From assembly GCA_023440945.1 (NCBI GenBank), contig JAEZRL010000201.1:1-8119 (forward strand): a DNA stretch of 8,119 bases. The letters run 5' to 3'. The stretch is from Bacteroidota bacterium (lineage in GTDB: Bacteria; Bacteroidota; Bacteroidia; Chitinophagales; Chitinophagaceae). Shown here piece by piece: positions 1 to 6,755 of the stretch; the stretch's first letter is position 1, and the number at the start of each line of letters is the position of its first letter. Below the pieces are notes generated by a model that made no database searches, was not told the DNA's origin, and was given only the letters and a program-made list of their open reading frames with translations. A program made the position numbers and the translations under genes.

Positions 1-786
1 GGTTTTGTTGCCACACATTTCGGCTGGCAATATATTTTTATTGTGCTTTCTGTTTTAGCTGCAATTGTTCTTATAATGGTACATTTTTATTTACAGGAAA
101 GCCGTTCTCCGGATAAAAATTTTTCACTCAAACCAAAACCCATCCTGCAAAGTTTTTTTGCTGTTTTGAAGGAGCCTCAGTTTTACACTTATGCGCTCAC
201 GGGTTCTTTGGCCTCATCAGGCTTATATGCGTATATAGCAGGATCGCCTTTTGTTTTTATGGAGTTATACAAAGTGACAGAACAACAATACGGATGGATA
301 TTTGCTCTGATAGCAGTAGGTTTGATCGTATCAAGCCAATTGAATACAGTTATGCTACGACGTTATAAAAGTGAACAAATTATCCGCATTGCCCTGCTTT
401 GTCAAACGTTTACCGGTGTTGCTTTATTAATTGGTGCTCTTACAAACTGGCTAGGTTTGTTCAGCTCAATTGCTTTGATCTTTGTTTTTCTATGTTGCCA
501 GGGTTTTACTTTTCCAAACTCTTCTGCACTTTCGTTAGCTCCTTTTGCAAAAAGAGCAGGTAGCGCATCTTCTTTAATGGGAGCCATTCAAATGGGTATC
601 GGCACTTTAACTTCTGCAGCAGTTGGCGTTTTAAGCAATAATACTTCCATACCAATGACAAGCGTAATGGCTTTTTGTGCTGTTTCTGCATTCACTGTCT
701 TATTGATTGGAGGAAAGATCATTCGTTATAGGATGAAGATGAAAAATGTAGAAGAACAAGCAGCGGAAATAATAATTACTTCCTGA
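1..786 (+). CDS. Bcr/CflA-family MFS multidrug efflux transporter, C-terminal part (5' end outside window)
   Basis: Inner-membrane proton-driven drug exporter of the major facilitator superfamily; the substrate cannot be told from sequence. The frame is open to the left edge (GFVATHFGWQYIF...), so the GTG at 43 is an internal codon and the true start lies upstream. The 261 visible residues contain about seven hydrophobic segments, which fits TM6-TM12 of a 12-TM protein of roughly 400 residues. Bcr/CflA-like features are the gWqyiF entry to the first segment, GSPFVFMELY followed by YGWIFAL (TM7-8), and the late GFTFPNSSALSLAPF ... GSASSLMGAIQMG stretch (TM10-11), which matches the family's G-x-x-x-P-N/A ... 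AGtASAlmGxxQ signature. The protein ends in a short charged cytoplasmic tail and a TGA stop. The gene is convergent with the sugar dehydrogenase gene. Class assignment is firm; the exact subfamily is inferred from motifs. Confidence 0.88.
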   Translation, partial: GFVATHFGWQYIFIVLSVLAAIVLIMVHFYLQESRSPDKNFSLKPKPILQSFFAVLKEPQFYTYALTGSLASSGLYAYIAGSPFVFMELYKVTEQQYGWIFALIAVGLIVSSQLNTVMLRRYKSEQIIRIALLCQTFTGVALLIGALTNWLGLFSSIALIFVFLCCQGFTFPNSSALSLAPFAKRAGSASSLMGAIQMGIGTLTSAAVGVLSNNTSIPMTSVMAFCAVSAFTVLLIGGKIIRYRMKMKNVEEQAAEIIITS

Positions 787-798
787 AAATAGAAACTG

Positions 799-813
799 TA
801 AGCTATTTGCTTA
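799..813 (+). other. small hairpin after the transporter gene
   Basis: TAAGC and GCTTA form a perfect 5-bp stem around the loop TATTT, 12 bases after the transporter stop codon. No T-run follows, so this is at best a weak transcript-end structure and not a classical intrinsic terminator. Its right arm overlaps the 16-base motif TTGCTTAAGCTGCAAG (807-822), which recurs with two differences at 6768-6783. Confidence 0.3.
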
Positions 814-884
814 AGCTGCAAGCCAAGATTGAATTTTATCATCAAAGTGTTTGCTTCACAAAGGCTTTTTTATAGCTCATTACA

Positions 885-950
885 TAACAGAAAGTTGAAG
901 TGAGTGACACAACGAAGTTTAATAGAATTGCAGATGCTGGTTACATAAAT
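885..950 (+). repeat. interspersed extragenic repeat, copy A
   Basis: The core AAGTGAGTGACACAACGA (898-915) is identical over 18 bases to the core at 6888-6905 and matches 15 of 16 bases of the core at 3945-3960. Similarity to the third copy continues without a gap to about 950 (AATAG, GGT, ATAAA shared), roughly 38 of 53 positions by hand alignment. It sits between the ends of two convergent genes. The limits given are approximate, since the flanks fade gradually. Confidence 0.75.
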
Positions 951-961
951 AACACTTTAAA

Positions 962-977
962 CGTTTTAGAAACGCTG
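962..977 (-). terminator. possible weak terminator of the sugar dehydrogenase gene
   Basis: Read on the minus strand, CGTTT-CTA-AAACG forms a 5-bp stem with a 3-base loop about 25 bases after the stop codon, followed by TTTAAAG. The stem is short and AT-rich and the T-run has only three bases, so this is a candidate by position rather than by strength. Confidence 0.25.
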
Positions 978-998
978 ATAAGACATCTTTTCAAAATT

Positions 999-2180
999 TC
1001 ATTTTTCTAACTTCATTCCTATTGCTTTTGCGATCGGCACTTCTGTTACAGTGGCTGCACCTGCTTTTACTTTATATAACGAGCCTGTAAGACTGCTTGC
1101 ATATAATTCGCCATCTTCTGCTTCGCCGTACGCAACAATTGTTGCAGGCCAGTTTTTTTGCTTTGTTGCCTGGAATGTTCCTGATTTATTTTTTATAAGC
1201 CAGCCATTGTTGCTTACATAATCCGAACAAATATAATAGCCATATAAAGAAGGATATTTGCTTCCCCGATAAACATAACCACCAATTATACACAAGCCAC
1301 CTGTTGAATCATGCGCGTATTGGAAGATGGGAAGCTTATTATATTTTTTTGCCGGGCAGCCTGCATAAACATGCGTTCCTTCAAAACAATTCCACCCGAA
1401 ATTGTGTTTTAATCGTGAATTATAGTACAGAAAATTTACTTCTTCCCAGGCATCTTGTCCCACATCAGCAAGCCATATATTTCCATTTAACCTGTCAAAA
1501 CTCCAGTTAAATGGATTACGCAATCCAAGACCAATAATCTCTCTTCTTACTTCCTTGCTGTTGTAAGGGTTATCGGCAGGAATGGTGTAATAAGGCGGCT
1601 TCGAAAAATTATTTACATCAATCCGGATGAATTTTCCCAGTAGCGACATTCCATCTTGTGCAGCATTTTCAGGATCACCGGCTCCGCCACTATCGCCTGT
1701 TGCAAAATAGAGGTAGCCATCTCTTCCAAAATTCAAACGTCCGCCATAGTGATTGGTGTTGTTTTTATGTATGTGGAGTAGAATTTTTTCTGATGTTTGA
1801 CTTGCCCTGCTTGCATGTCCAGCCAACGTTCTGTAACGTGCAATGGTTATATCGTTATTCTTATTTACATAATAAACAAAAAAGTAGCGGTTGTTTTTAT
1901 AATCGGGATGAAATGTAATGCTGAGCAAACCGCTTTCACCTTTAAATTTTATTGTGTCGGTAAGATCGAGAAACGGATGGATTAATATTTTGCTTCCATC
2001 CCATATTTTTATCTTGCCGGTTTCTTCAACAATGAACAATCGTTTGGAGCCATCATTTGCATTTACAAGGTCAACAGGTCGTGAAAGTCCGTTTGTAATT
2101 TCTTCAAAAGAAATCTTAGGTTGCGTAAAAGCAGGGGATGTTATAATAAAACAAATGAGCAAAGCACAGAGGGATTTCAT
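999..2180 (-). CDS. exported PQQ-dependent sugar dehydrogenase-like protein (soluble aldose dehydrogenase / YliI-type beta-propeller)
   Basis: Predicted periplasmic six-bladed beta-propeller quinoprotein that would oxidise aldoses using PQQ and pass electrons to the respiratory chain. Residues 1-20 form a signal peptide (hydrophobic LCALLICFIITSPAF, cleavage near FT/Q20); the cysteine at 10 lacks a proper lipobox, so a lipoprotein is unlikely. Family motifs follow in order: GLSRPVDL (31-38), GESGLLSITFHPDY (81-94), NHYGGRLNFGRDGYLYFATGD (about 143-163) with His144 at the catalytic-base position of soluble glucose dehydrogenase, GLRNPFNWSFD (219-229) with the Arg-Asn pair that contacts PQQ in characterised members, WLADVGQDAWEEVN (236-249), and GGYVYRG (300-306). 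At 393 residues the length suits the compact YliI-like branch. There is no type IX sorting domain at the C-terminus. No PQQ synthesis gene is in the window. The start is the only ATG ahead of the signal peptide and has no Shine-Dalgarno sequence, which is usual in this phylum. Substrate is unknown. Confidence 0.9.
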   Translation of the reverse strand: MKSLCALLICFIITSPAFTQPKISFEEITNGLSRPVDLVNANDGSKRLFIVEETGKIKIWDGSKILIHPFLDLTDTIKFKGESGLLSITFHPDYKNNRYFFVYYVNKNNDITIARYRTLAGHASRASQTSEKILLHIHKNNTNHYGGRLNFGRDGYLYFATGDSGGAGDPENAAQDGMSLLGKFIRIDVNNFSKPPYYTIPADNPYNSKEVRREIIGLGLRNPFNWSFDRLNGNIWLADVGQDAWEEVNFLYYNSRLKHNFGWNCFEGTHVYAGCPAKKYNKLPIFQYAHDSTGGLCIIGGYVYRGSKYPSLYGYYICSDYVSNNGWLIKNKSGTFQATKQKNWPATIVAYGEAEDGELYASSLTGSLYKVKAGAATVTEVPIAKAIGMKLEK

Positions 2181-2215
2181 AATGGCGATTTTTTGGATCA
2201 GCTGAAGTATAAAAA

Positions 2216-2223
2216 CAAGGTTA
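2216..2223 (-). promoter_or_regulatory. possible -7 element for the sugar dehydrogenase gene
   Basis: Minus-strand TAACCTTG differs at one base from the Bacteroidota -7 consensus TAnnTTTG and lies 35 bases before the start codon. No TTG is found at the usual -33 distance, so support is weak. Confidence 0.28.
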
Positions 2224-2294
2224 ATTTACTATTCTTTTAAAGGAAAAAGAATATGTTTATTTGGAGGAAAAAGGAAGCGTGTATTTACGATGCA

Positions 2295-2302
2295 TAACTT
2301 TG
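2295..2302 (+). promoter_or_regulatory. candidate -7 promoter element for the 525-residue gene
   Basis: TAACTTTG matches the Bacteroidota -7 consensus TAnnTTTG exactly and lies 50 bases before the ATG at 2353. This predicts a leader of roughly 45 bases that is A-rich near the start codon. There is no TTG 17-23 bases upstream; the nearest (2261-2263) is 31 bases away, so the -33 half is missing or degenerate. Confidence 0.5.
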
Positions 2303-2352
2303 TTAGTCGCACAAAAACCAAATAGGGTAAAGGTTGTAAAAATTAAAATTAA

Positions 2353-3930
2353 ATGCCTAACAGATCTACAGATGAGTTGTTCCAGTTGATAAAATCGCTG
2401 GAAAAGAATGAGAAACGCAATTTTAAATTGTATGTGAAGCGTTCTGCGGGCAGTGAAGACCTTAAAATGCTCACACTTTTTGATGCGCTTGACAAAATGG
2501 ATGAATACAACGAAGAAGTTTTACTGCGCAAAAACAAGAGCATAAAAAAGCAACAGCTTTCGAATATGAAAGCGCATTTGTATAAGCAGATATTATCAAG
2601 TTTACGGTTAACAAAAGATGATGACAATATTGATATTTTGCTGAATGAACAAATGGGTTATGCAAGAATATTGTACAATAAAGGTTTGTATCATCAGAGT
2701 TTGAAAGTGCTGGATAAAATAAAGCAAACAGCAAAAGCAAATTTTCAACTCACTTTTCAAATGCAGGCTTTAATATTTGAAAAAAAGATTGAAGCTCTGC
2801 ATATAACAAGAAGCATAGAAAACCGTGCGGAGGAACTTTCGCAAGAAACAGAAGAAGTAACGGCTCATTTAAGTTTGCTGAATAAACTTTCTAATCTTTC
2901 ACTGCAATTGTATGGATGGTACATTAAGATGGGTCATGCAAGAGATGAAAAAGATGTAAGTGCGGTGAAAATGTTTTTTGAAGCCAATCTTCCCGTTTAT
3001 AAAGGATATAGATTGGGTTTTTATGAGAAGATGTACCTCTACCAGTCTTTTTGCTGGTACAGTTTTATTTTGCAGGACTTACTGATGTATTACCGTTATG
3101 CGCAAAAATGGGTGAACCTTTTTGAAGAAGAACCTTTTATGAAGGTAGTGGAAGCAGGGCAATACATAAAAGGGATGCATAATTTATTAAGTGCCCATTT
3201 CGATTTGAATAATTTTGAAAAGTTCCACGAAACACTTGAAGCATTTGGACGTTTTGCCCGTTCGCCGGAAGGAAATATTAATGCCAATACGCGTATTCAA
3301 ACTTTTGTTTACCTGAATCTTTCAAAGATCAATAAACATTTTCTGGAAGGAACCTTTTCTGAAGGTTTAAAACTTGTTCCCGATATTGAAGCAAAGCTTG
3401 AAGAATATAAATTACAATTAGACCGTCACCGTACGCTTGTTTTTTATTATAAGATTGCCTGTTTGTATTTCGGCAGCGGCGATAATGAAAAAGCAATTGA
3501 TTATCTAAATAAAATCATCAATTGGAAAGTAGATCTTAGAACTGACCTGCAATGTTATGCAAGGCTACTGCATCTGATCGCTCATTACGAATTAGGTAAT
3601 TACACCCTGCTTGAATACCTGGTAAAATCGGTTTATCGTTTTATGGCAAAGATGAAAAACCTGAGCGTGGTAGAAGAAGAGATATTCAAATTTCTGCGAA
3701 AATCATTTTCGTTAGCGCCATCGAAAGTTATTCCTGCATTTAAAGCGTTGAAAGAAAAGCTGGAACGTTTGCAGGGAAATCCTTTGGAAACAAGATCGTT
3801 CATGTACCTGGATATTATCGCCTGGCTTGAAAGAAAAATTAAAAATGTACCTGTTCAGGAAGTGAGAAGAAGTAAGTTTTTACAGGGCAGAAAAAGCAAT
3901 AGGCTTCTGGTTAGAAGCAATGCTGAATAA
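2353..3930 (+). CDS. conserved hypothetical protein, all-helical with TPR-like repeats
   Basis: I recognise this only as a Bacteroidota-type protein of unknown function. It is 525 residues, soluble, with no signal peptide or membrane segment, so probably cytoplasmic. The N-terminus (about 5-60: STDELFQLIKSLEKNEKRNFKLY then a LFDALD stretch) is a charged helical block seen at the start of this protein type in the phylum. Helix pairs with TPR-like spacing follow: about 98-131 (NEQMGYARILYNKGLYHQSLKVLDKI) and a clear TPR at about 362-395 (YYKIACLYFGSGDNEKAIDYLNKII), with further helical segments at 170-190, 225-255, 400-430 and 440-495. The C-terminal 30 residues are basic (RRSKF, QGRKSNRLL). 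TPR arrays usually mediate protein-protein contacts, so a scaffold or adaptor role is an inference only. The gene is probably monocistronic: divergent from the sugar dehydrogenase and convergent with the small gene that follows. The ATG is preceded by an A-rich tract rather than a Shine-Dalgarno. Confidence 0.85.
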   Translation: MPNRSTDELFQLIKSLEKNEKRNFKLYVKRSAGSEDLKMLTLFDALDKMDEYNEEVLLRKNKSIKKQQLSNMKAHLYKQILSSLRLTKDDDNIDILLNEQMGYARILYNKGLYHQSLKVLDKIKQTAKANFQLTFQMQALIFEKKIEALHITRSIENRAEELSQETEEVTAHLSLLNKLSNLSLQLYGWYIKMGHARDEKDVSAVKMFFEANLPVYKGYRLGFYEKMYLYQSFCWYSFILQDLLMYYRYAQKWVNLFEEEPFMKVVEAGQYIKGMHNLLSAHFDLNNFEKFHETLEAFGRFARSPEGNINANTRIQTFVYLNLSKINKHFLEGTFSEGLKLVPDIEAKLEEYKLQLDRHRTLVFYYKIACLYFGSGDNEKAIDYLNKIINWKVDLRTDLQCYARLLHLIAHYELGNYTLLEYLVKSVYRFMAKMKNLSVVEEEIFKFLRKSFSLAPSKVIPAFKALKEKLERLQGNPLETRSFMYLDIIAWLERKIKNVPVQEVRRSKFLQGRKSNRLLVRSNAE

Positions 3931-3942
3931 CGTTATGAACGT
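3903..3942 (+). other. two tandem small hairpins flanking a stop codon
   Basis: GCTTCT-GGTT-AGAAGC (3903-3918) is a perfect 6-bp stem with a 4-base loop inside the last codons of the 525-residue gene. ACGTT-ATG-AACGT (3930-3942) is a 5-bp stem starting at the last base of the stop codon. Neither is followed by a T-run. Repeat copy B begins immediately after. They may mark a processed or protected mRNA 3' end; that is inference. Confidence 0.3.
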
Positions 3943-3998
3943 ACAAGTGAGTGACGCAACAGGCGATGCTATAAAATGCTACAGCTTGTATCATAAAA
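3938..3998 (+). repeat. interspersed extragenic repeat, copy B
   Basis: The core AAGTGAGTGACGCAAC (3945-3960) differs from the cores of copies A and C at one base over 16; with copy C it also shares GTAC just upstream (GTACAAGTGAGTGAC, 3941-3955). The downstream half (TGC...GCT.GT..CATAAAA, ending near 3998) resembles copy A if one base is gapped. It starts only a few bases after the stop codon of the 525-residue gene and lies before the convergent small gene. It is the most diverged of the three copies. Confidence 0.7.
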
Positions 3999-4049
3999 GG
4001 ATACACGTAAAATAACAATACGCTATTTAGCCGTTGTAAGGTTTTGTTA

Positions 4050-4289
4050 TTAGTTTTTACAGAAAACAACATAAGATGGATCGGGCGTTAATGTGTAATA
4101 AGCCTGTAGGAGTCTGGATGCTTTTGTAATCCACTTGTGCTTTTTTAAATGAAATACTTCATTTGACGTTACGAATGCCTGGAATGATTCGATAAATGGA
4201 AAAAGCTTTAACATGTTACGTTTCTCCGCTTCGATAAATTCCGTCGTTATTTCTGCGTCCTTTACTGGTAATATAAGTTCTCTTTCCAT
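4050..4289 (-). CDS. small hypothetical protein, 79 residues
   Basis: No family recognised. The predicted product is a soluble, charged small protein with alternating hydrophobic and charged residues (FIEAEKRNMLKLFPFIESFQAF at about 18-39, WITKASRLLQAYYTL at about 53-67) that suggests two or three helices. It has no signal peptide and no membrane segment. It starts at ATG (minus strand) with AAGGTAAAATATTTATT upstream, a weak purine-rich leader, and ends in TAA. It fills most of the gap between its neighbours, is convergent with the 525-residue gene and divergent from the FUSC gene. No competing plus-strand reading frame of note covers it, and its composition looks protein-like, but short length and lack of a recognised family leave real doubt. 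A spurious frame is the alternative. Confidence 0.5.
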   Translation of the reverse strand: MERELILPVKDAEITTEFIEAEKRNMLKLFPFIESFQAFVTSNEVFHLKKHKWITKASRLLQAYYTLTPDPSYVVFCKN

Positions 4290-4339
4290 AATAAATATTT
4301 TACCTTATTAATACGTTTATACTTCCTGTTTGTGTTTGA

Positions 4340-4409
4340 AAAAGAAGTTAAAACATATAGAAATAAAATGATGCCAAATTTTACGGTTTTGGTAACATTA
4401 ACTTCTTTT
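4340..4409. repeat. 12-bp perfect inverted repeat in a divergent promoter region
   Basis: The left arm AAAAGAAGTTAA (4340-4351) and right arm TTAACTTCTTTT (4398-4409) are exact reverse complements separated by 46 bases. The structure occupies the middle of the 187-bp gap between the divergent small gene and the FUSC gene. Both arms lie upstream of the promoter-like element at 4452-4459. The arrangement would suit two half-sites for a looping or dimeric regulator shared by both genes. The arms are AT-rich, so chance is not excluded. Confidence 0.5.
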
Positions 4410-4451
4410 AAGAAATGGAGGCAAGGACAAGTGATTGAAACTGAAGTTTGT

Positions 4452-4459
4452 TAAGTTTG
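4452..4459 (+). promoter_or_regulatory. candidate -7 promoter element for the FUSC gene
   Basis: TAAGTTTG fits the Bacteroidota -7 consensus TAnnTTTG exactly, 17 bases before the ATG at 4477, implying a very short leader. The nearest upstream TTG (4435-4437) is 14 bases away, shorter than the usual 17-23. The element is the second half of a tandem AAGTTTGT direct repeat (4444-4451 and 4453-4460). Confidence 0.45.
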
Positions 4460-4462
4460 TAT

Positions 4463-4470
4463 AGGCAGGA
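4463..4470 (+). promoter_or_regulatory. ribosome binding site-like sequence for the FUSC gene
   Basis: AGGCAGGA lies 6 bases before the ATG at 4477 and is one of only two Shine-Dalgarno-like sequences in the window, supporting that start. If the -7 element at 4452-4459 is used, this site would be at or near the mRNA 5' end, so the two readings partly conflict. Confidence 0.4.
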
Positions 4471-4476
4471 AAAACT

Positions 4477-5445
4477 ATGGATTATATACATCAGTTGAGA
4501 AAATTTGTTAACAGTCAATACTTATACACAGGGCTAAGAATTACGGCAGGTGTGATTATTCCATCGCTTGTTTTATATCATTACCAATTATTGGGTCAGC
4601 TTATCGCCATTCCGTTGGGTGCATTGTGCGTAAGTTTAACCGATAATCCTGGTCCTGCAAGGCACAGAAGAAATGCACTTGCAGCAAGCATCGTTCTCAA
4701 TTTCCTGGTTGTTTTAATAACTGGTTTTTTGCGTGAAAACCCACTGTTGATTTCTTTACTCATTATTGTTTTTGGAATGCTCTTTTCGCTGGGTGGTGTG
4801 TATGGCAACAGGATCAATTCTGTTTGTGTAATAGCATTACTTGTTTTTGTTTTCAATATTGATGGACATCTTGGAAAACAAAGGGTTCTTACAGAAGGTT
4901 TATGGTTTACTGTTGGAGGCGTTTGGTATGCTTTGATGAGTTTGTTTTTACATACATTAAGCCCTTACAGGTTGATACAACAATCACTTGGTGAATGCGT
5001 AATTGAGACAGCGAATTATCTACACATAAAATCATTTTTTTATGATAAAGATCCCAATTATGAAGACTTGTACCAGCAGTTGATGAAGCACCAGGTTTCG
5101 ATAAGAAAGTTACACGACGATCTGCGGGAAATGCTTTTTAAAACACGAAATATTGTACGGGAGTCAACTACAAAGGGGCGTGTTTTAATGATGATGTTTT
5201 TAGATACGATAGACTTGTTTGAGCGCATCATGACCTCACAGCAGGATTATGAAAAATTGCATGCAAGTTTCGACGATACAGGGATACTGGAAAAATATCA
5301 ATCTTTTATGAATGCATTGGTGAACGAGCTGCATGAAATTGGTTTAGCTATACAAAGTGGAACGTCATCAAAACAAGAACAGGATATGGATGCTTTGTTG
5401 CTTGATACGAGGAATGCTTTTTTTAAATTACGCAACGAAAAATAA
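4477..5445 (+). CDS. YccS/FUSC-family inner-membrane protein, N-terminal half (ends at in-frame TAA)
   Basis: N-terminal module of a YccS/YhfK-type protein of the fusaric acid resistance (FUSC) and aromatic acid exporter superfamily, probably an inner-membrane efflux component; substrate unknown. Six hydrophobic segments lie at about 19-35, 38-55, 68-84, 89-106, 114-129 and 141-159, and the loop LTDNPGPARHRRN (54-66) is characteristic of the family. Residues about 165-322 form a charged, helical cytoplasmic domain. Intact members are about 720-750 residues with two such modules in tandem; this product has only 322 because a TAA at 5443 ends it. The continuing frame after the TAA encodes the rest (5473-6702). 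Start chosen at ATG 4477 with AGGCAGGA ahead; the N-terminus MDYIHQLRKFVNSQYLYTGLR fits the family start. Confidence 0.88.
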   Translation: MDYIHQLRKFVNSQYLYTGLRITAGVIIPSLVLYHYQLLGQLIAIPLGALCVSLTDNPGPARHRRNALAASIVLNFLVVLITGFLRENPLLISLLIIVFGMLFSLGGVYGNRINSVCVIALLVFVFNIDGHLGKQRVLTEGLWFTVGGVWYALMSLFLHTLSPYRLIQQSLGECVIETANYLHIKSFFYDKDPNYEDLYQQLMKHQVSIRKLHDDLREMLFKTRNIVRESTTKGRVLMMMFLDTIDLFERIMTSQQDYEKLHASFDDTGILEKYQSFMNALVNELHEIGLAIQSGTSSKQEQDMDALLLDTRNAFFKLRNEK

Positions 5446-5472
5446 ACGCCGGACAGAATTGAGAATTTCATC
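5443..5472 (+). other. single in-frame stop and linker splitting the FUSC reading frame
   Basis: The TAA at 5443-5445 is followed, in the same frame and without any other stop, by nine sense codons (T-P-D-R-I-E-N-F-I) leading straight into the ATG at 5473. Joining across the stop gives 322 + 1 + 9 + 409 = 741 residues, the normal size of the family. Because both sides share a frame, a single-base indel cannot explain the split; one substitution to TAA or a sequencing substitution would. No strong Shine-Dalgarno precedes 5473, so independent initiation of the second half is possible by coupling but not supported directly. Confidence 0.8.
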
Positions 5473-6702
5473 ATGCTGCGGCAGATACTTTACAGCCTGG
5501 AAGATATTACAGAAAGAATCAAGCGATTAAACAGAGGTACCACTTACGATAAAAAAATAAGCAGTGAATACAAGAACGAAGTACAGCTTGATAAATTTGT
5601 AAGTCATCAAAATCTTCATCCCGAATTATTAATAGATAATCTTTCTCTCAAATCAAGTCATTTTCGCCATGCTGTCAGGTTAACAACTGCTATGCTTATT
5701 GGTTATATTATTTCGTTGTTATTTCCTTTTGGTCATGGTTACTGGATATTGATGACGATAACAACTATTATTAAACCGGCATACAGCATAACAAAAAGCA
5801 GGAACATTCAGCGTTTGTCAGGCACTTTTATCGGTGCTGCGATTGGTTTTACAGTTGTTTATTTTATTCATAATCATACTGCCTTGTTTTTGCTGATGCT
5901 TTTCTGCATGATTCTTTCCTATAGTCTTTTAAAAGTGAATTATTTTATCAGCAGTCTGGGCATCACGATTTTTGTGCTTATAAGTTTCAATTTTTTAAGT
6001 CCTAATAATATTACGCATGTACTAACGGACAGGGTTGTTGATACAACCATTGGTTCTGTTATTGCTTATGTATTTGCTGTTTTTGTTTTGCCCGTTTGGG
6101 AGCATGAACAAATAAGTGGTTATATTTTAGAAGCATTGGAAGCAAACAGGAAATATTTTAATACTGTTGCCAATACTTTTACCGGTAAATCACCGGATGT
6201 TACGAGTTTTAAATTTGACAGAAAGAATGCGTTTGTAGCACTGGCAAATTTGTCGGATAACTTTCAGCGAATGCTTTCTGAGCCAAAGAATAAACAACAC
6301 AACATGCAGCATTATCATCAGTTTGTTGCGTTAAGTCACATGCTTACTTCTTATATTGCTTCTTTGTCTTATTATGCGCAGCGAAGTGGAGAAAAATATG
6401 CTTCGGATGAATTTATTCCGTTGATAGAAAAGATAAACAGGCAGTTTCAAACAGCTATTGATACGTATAAAAATAACAGCAAAGTGAATATTGAAAATGA
6501 TCCTGCTTCTGCTGCTGCTATTAGTAAACGATTGAATGATCTGCTCGAGATGCGTAAAAAAGAATTAATATCCGGTGTCGATGATAAAGACACAACCATA
6601 AGAAAAACTTTATCTGATCTTAAAACAATAATGAACCAGTTTGAGCTGATAAATACAATAACAATTGATGAAATAAAAATATTGGAAAAAGTGGCTGCAT
6701 AA
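5473..6702 (+). CDS. YccS/FUSC-family inner-membrane protein, C-terminal half
   Basis: Second module of the YccS-like protein. Residues 1-20 (MLRQILYSLEDITERIKRL) resemble the end of the central cytoplasmic domain of intact homologues, so the ATG is probably an internal methionine of the ancestral gene. Six membrane segments follow at about 66-84, 88-101, 112-131, 136-153, 155-173 and 189-206. FUSC signatures are FPFGHGYWILMT (84-95), KPAYSITKSRNIQRLSGTFIG (101-121, with the R-x-x-G-T-x-x-G motif), and TDRVVDTTIGSVIAY (185-199). Residues 210-409 are a helical cytoplasmic domain. With the N-terminal half it would form the usual two-module transporter. It may be translated by re-initiation 27 bases after the upstream stop, in which case the pair acts as two half-proteins, or not at all, making the locus a pseudogene. 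Family call is firm; expression as a separate protein is uncertain. Confidence 0.85.
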   Translation: MLRQILYSLEDITERIKRLNRGTTYDKKISSEYKNEVQLDKFVSHQNLHPELLIDNLSLKSSHFRHAVRLTTAMLIGYIISLLFPFGHGYWILMTITTIIKPAYSITKSRNIQRLSGTFIGAAIGFTVVYFIHNHTALFLLMLFCMILSYSLLKVNYFISSLGITIFVLISFNFLSPNNITHVLTDRVVDTTIGSVIAYVFAVFVLPVWEHEQISGYILEALEANRKYFNTVANTFTGKSPDVTSFKFDRKNAFVALANLSDNFQRMLSEPKNKQHNMQHYHQFVALSHMLTSYIASLSYYAQRSGEKYASDEFIPLIEKINRQFQTAIDTYKNNSKVNIENDPASAAAISKRLNDLLEMRKKELISGVDDKDTTIRKTLSDLKTIMNQFELINTITIDEIKILEKVAA

Positions 6703-6755
6703 AAATATATTATCGAAAGAAGTGGCTACGAGATTTATTTTATTGATAACACCAG

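Noticed and set aside
43..45. GTG as the start of the transporter gene
   Set aside because: The same frame is open to the left edge and the upstream residues (HFGWQYIF) continue a family membrane segment, so the gene is cut by the window.
1304..2205. Plus-strand reading frames of 62-95 codons inside the sugar dehydrogenase gene
   Set aside because: All lie antisense to a confidently assigned gene and have low-complexity, non-protein-like translations.
2349..2740. Minus-strand reading frames of 92 and 89 codons over the start of the 525-residue gene
   Set aside because: They are antisense shadows of a well-formed plus-strand gene, rich in Ser, Leu and Cys, with no recognisable protein features.
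4373..4384. Minus-strand TAAAATTTG as a -7 element for the 79-residue gene
   Set aside because: The spacer between TA and TTTG is three bases rather than two, so it does not fit the TAnnTTTG consensus.
5443..5472. Frameshift as the cause of the split FUSC gene
   Set aside because: Both halves are in the same frame; a single indel would put them in different frames. A substitution or a true split remains.
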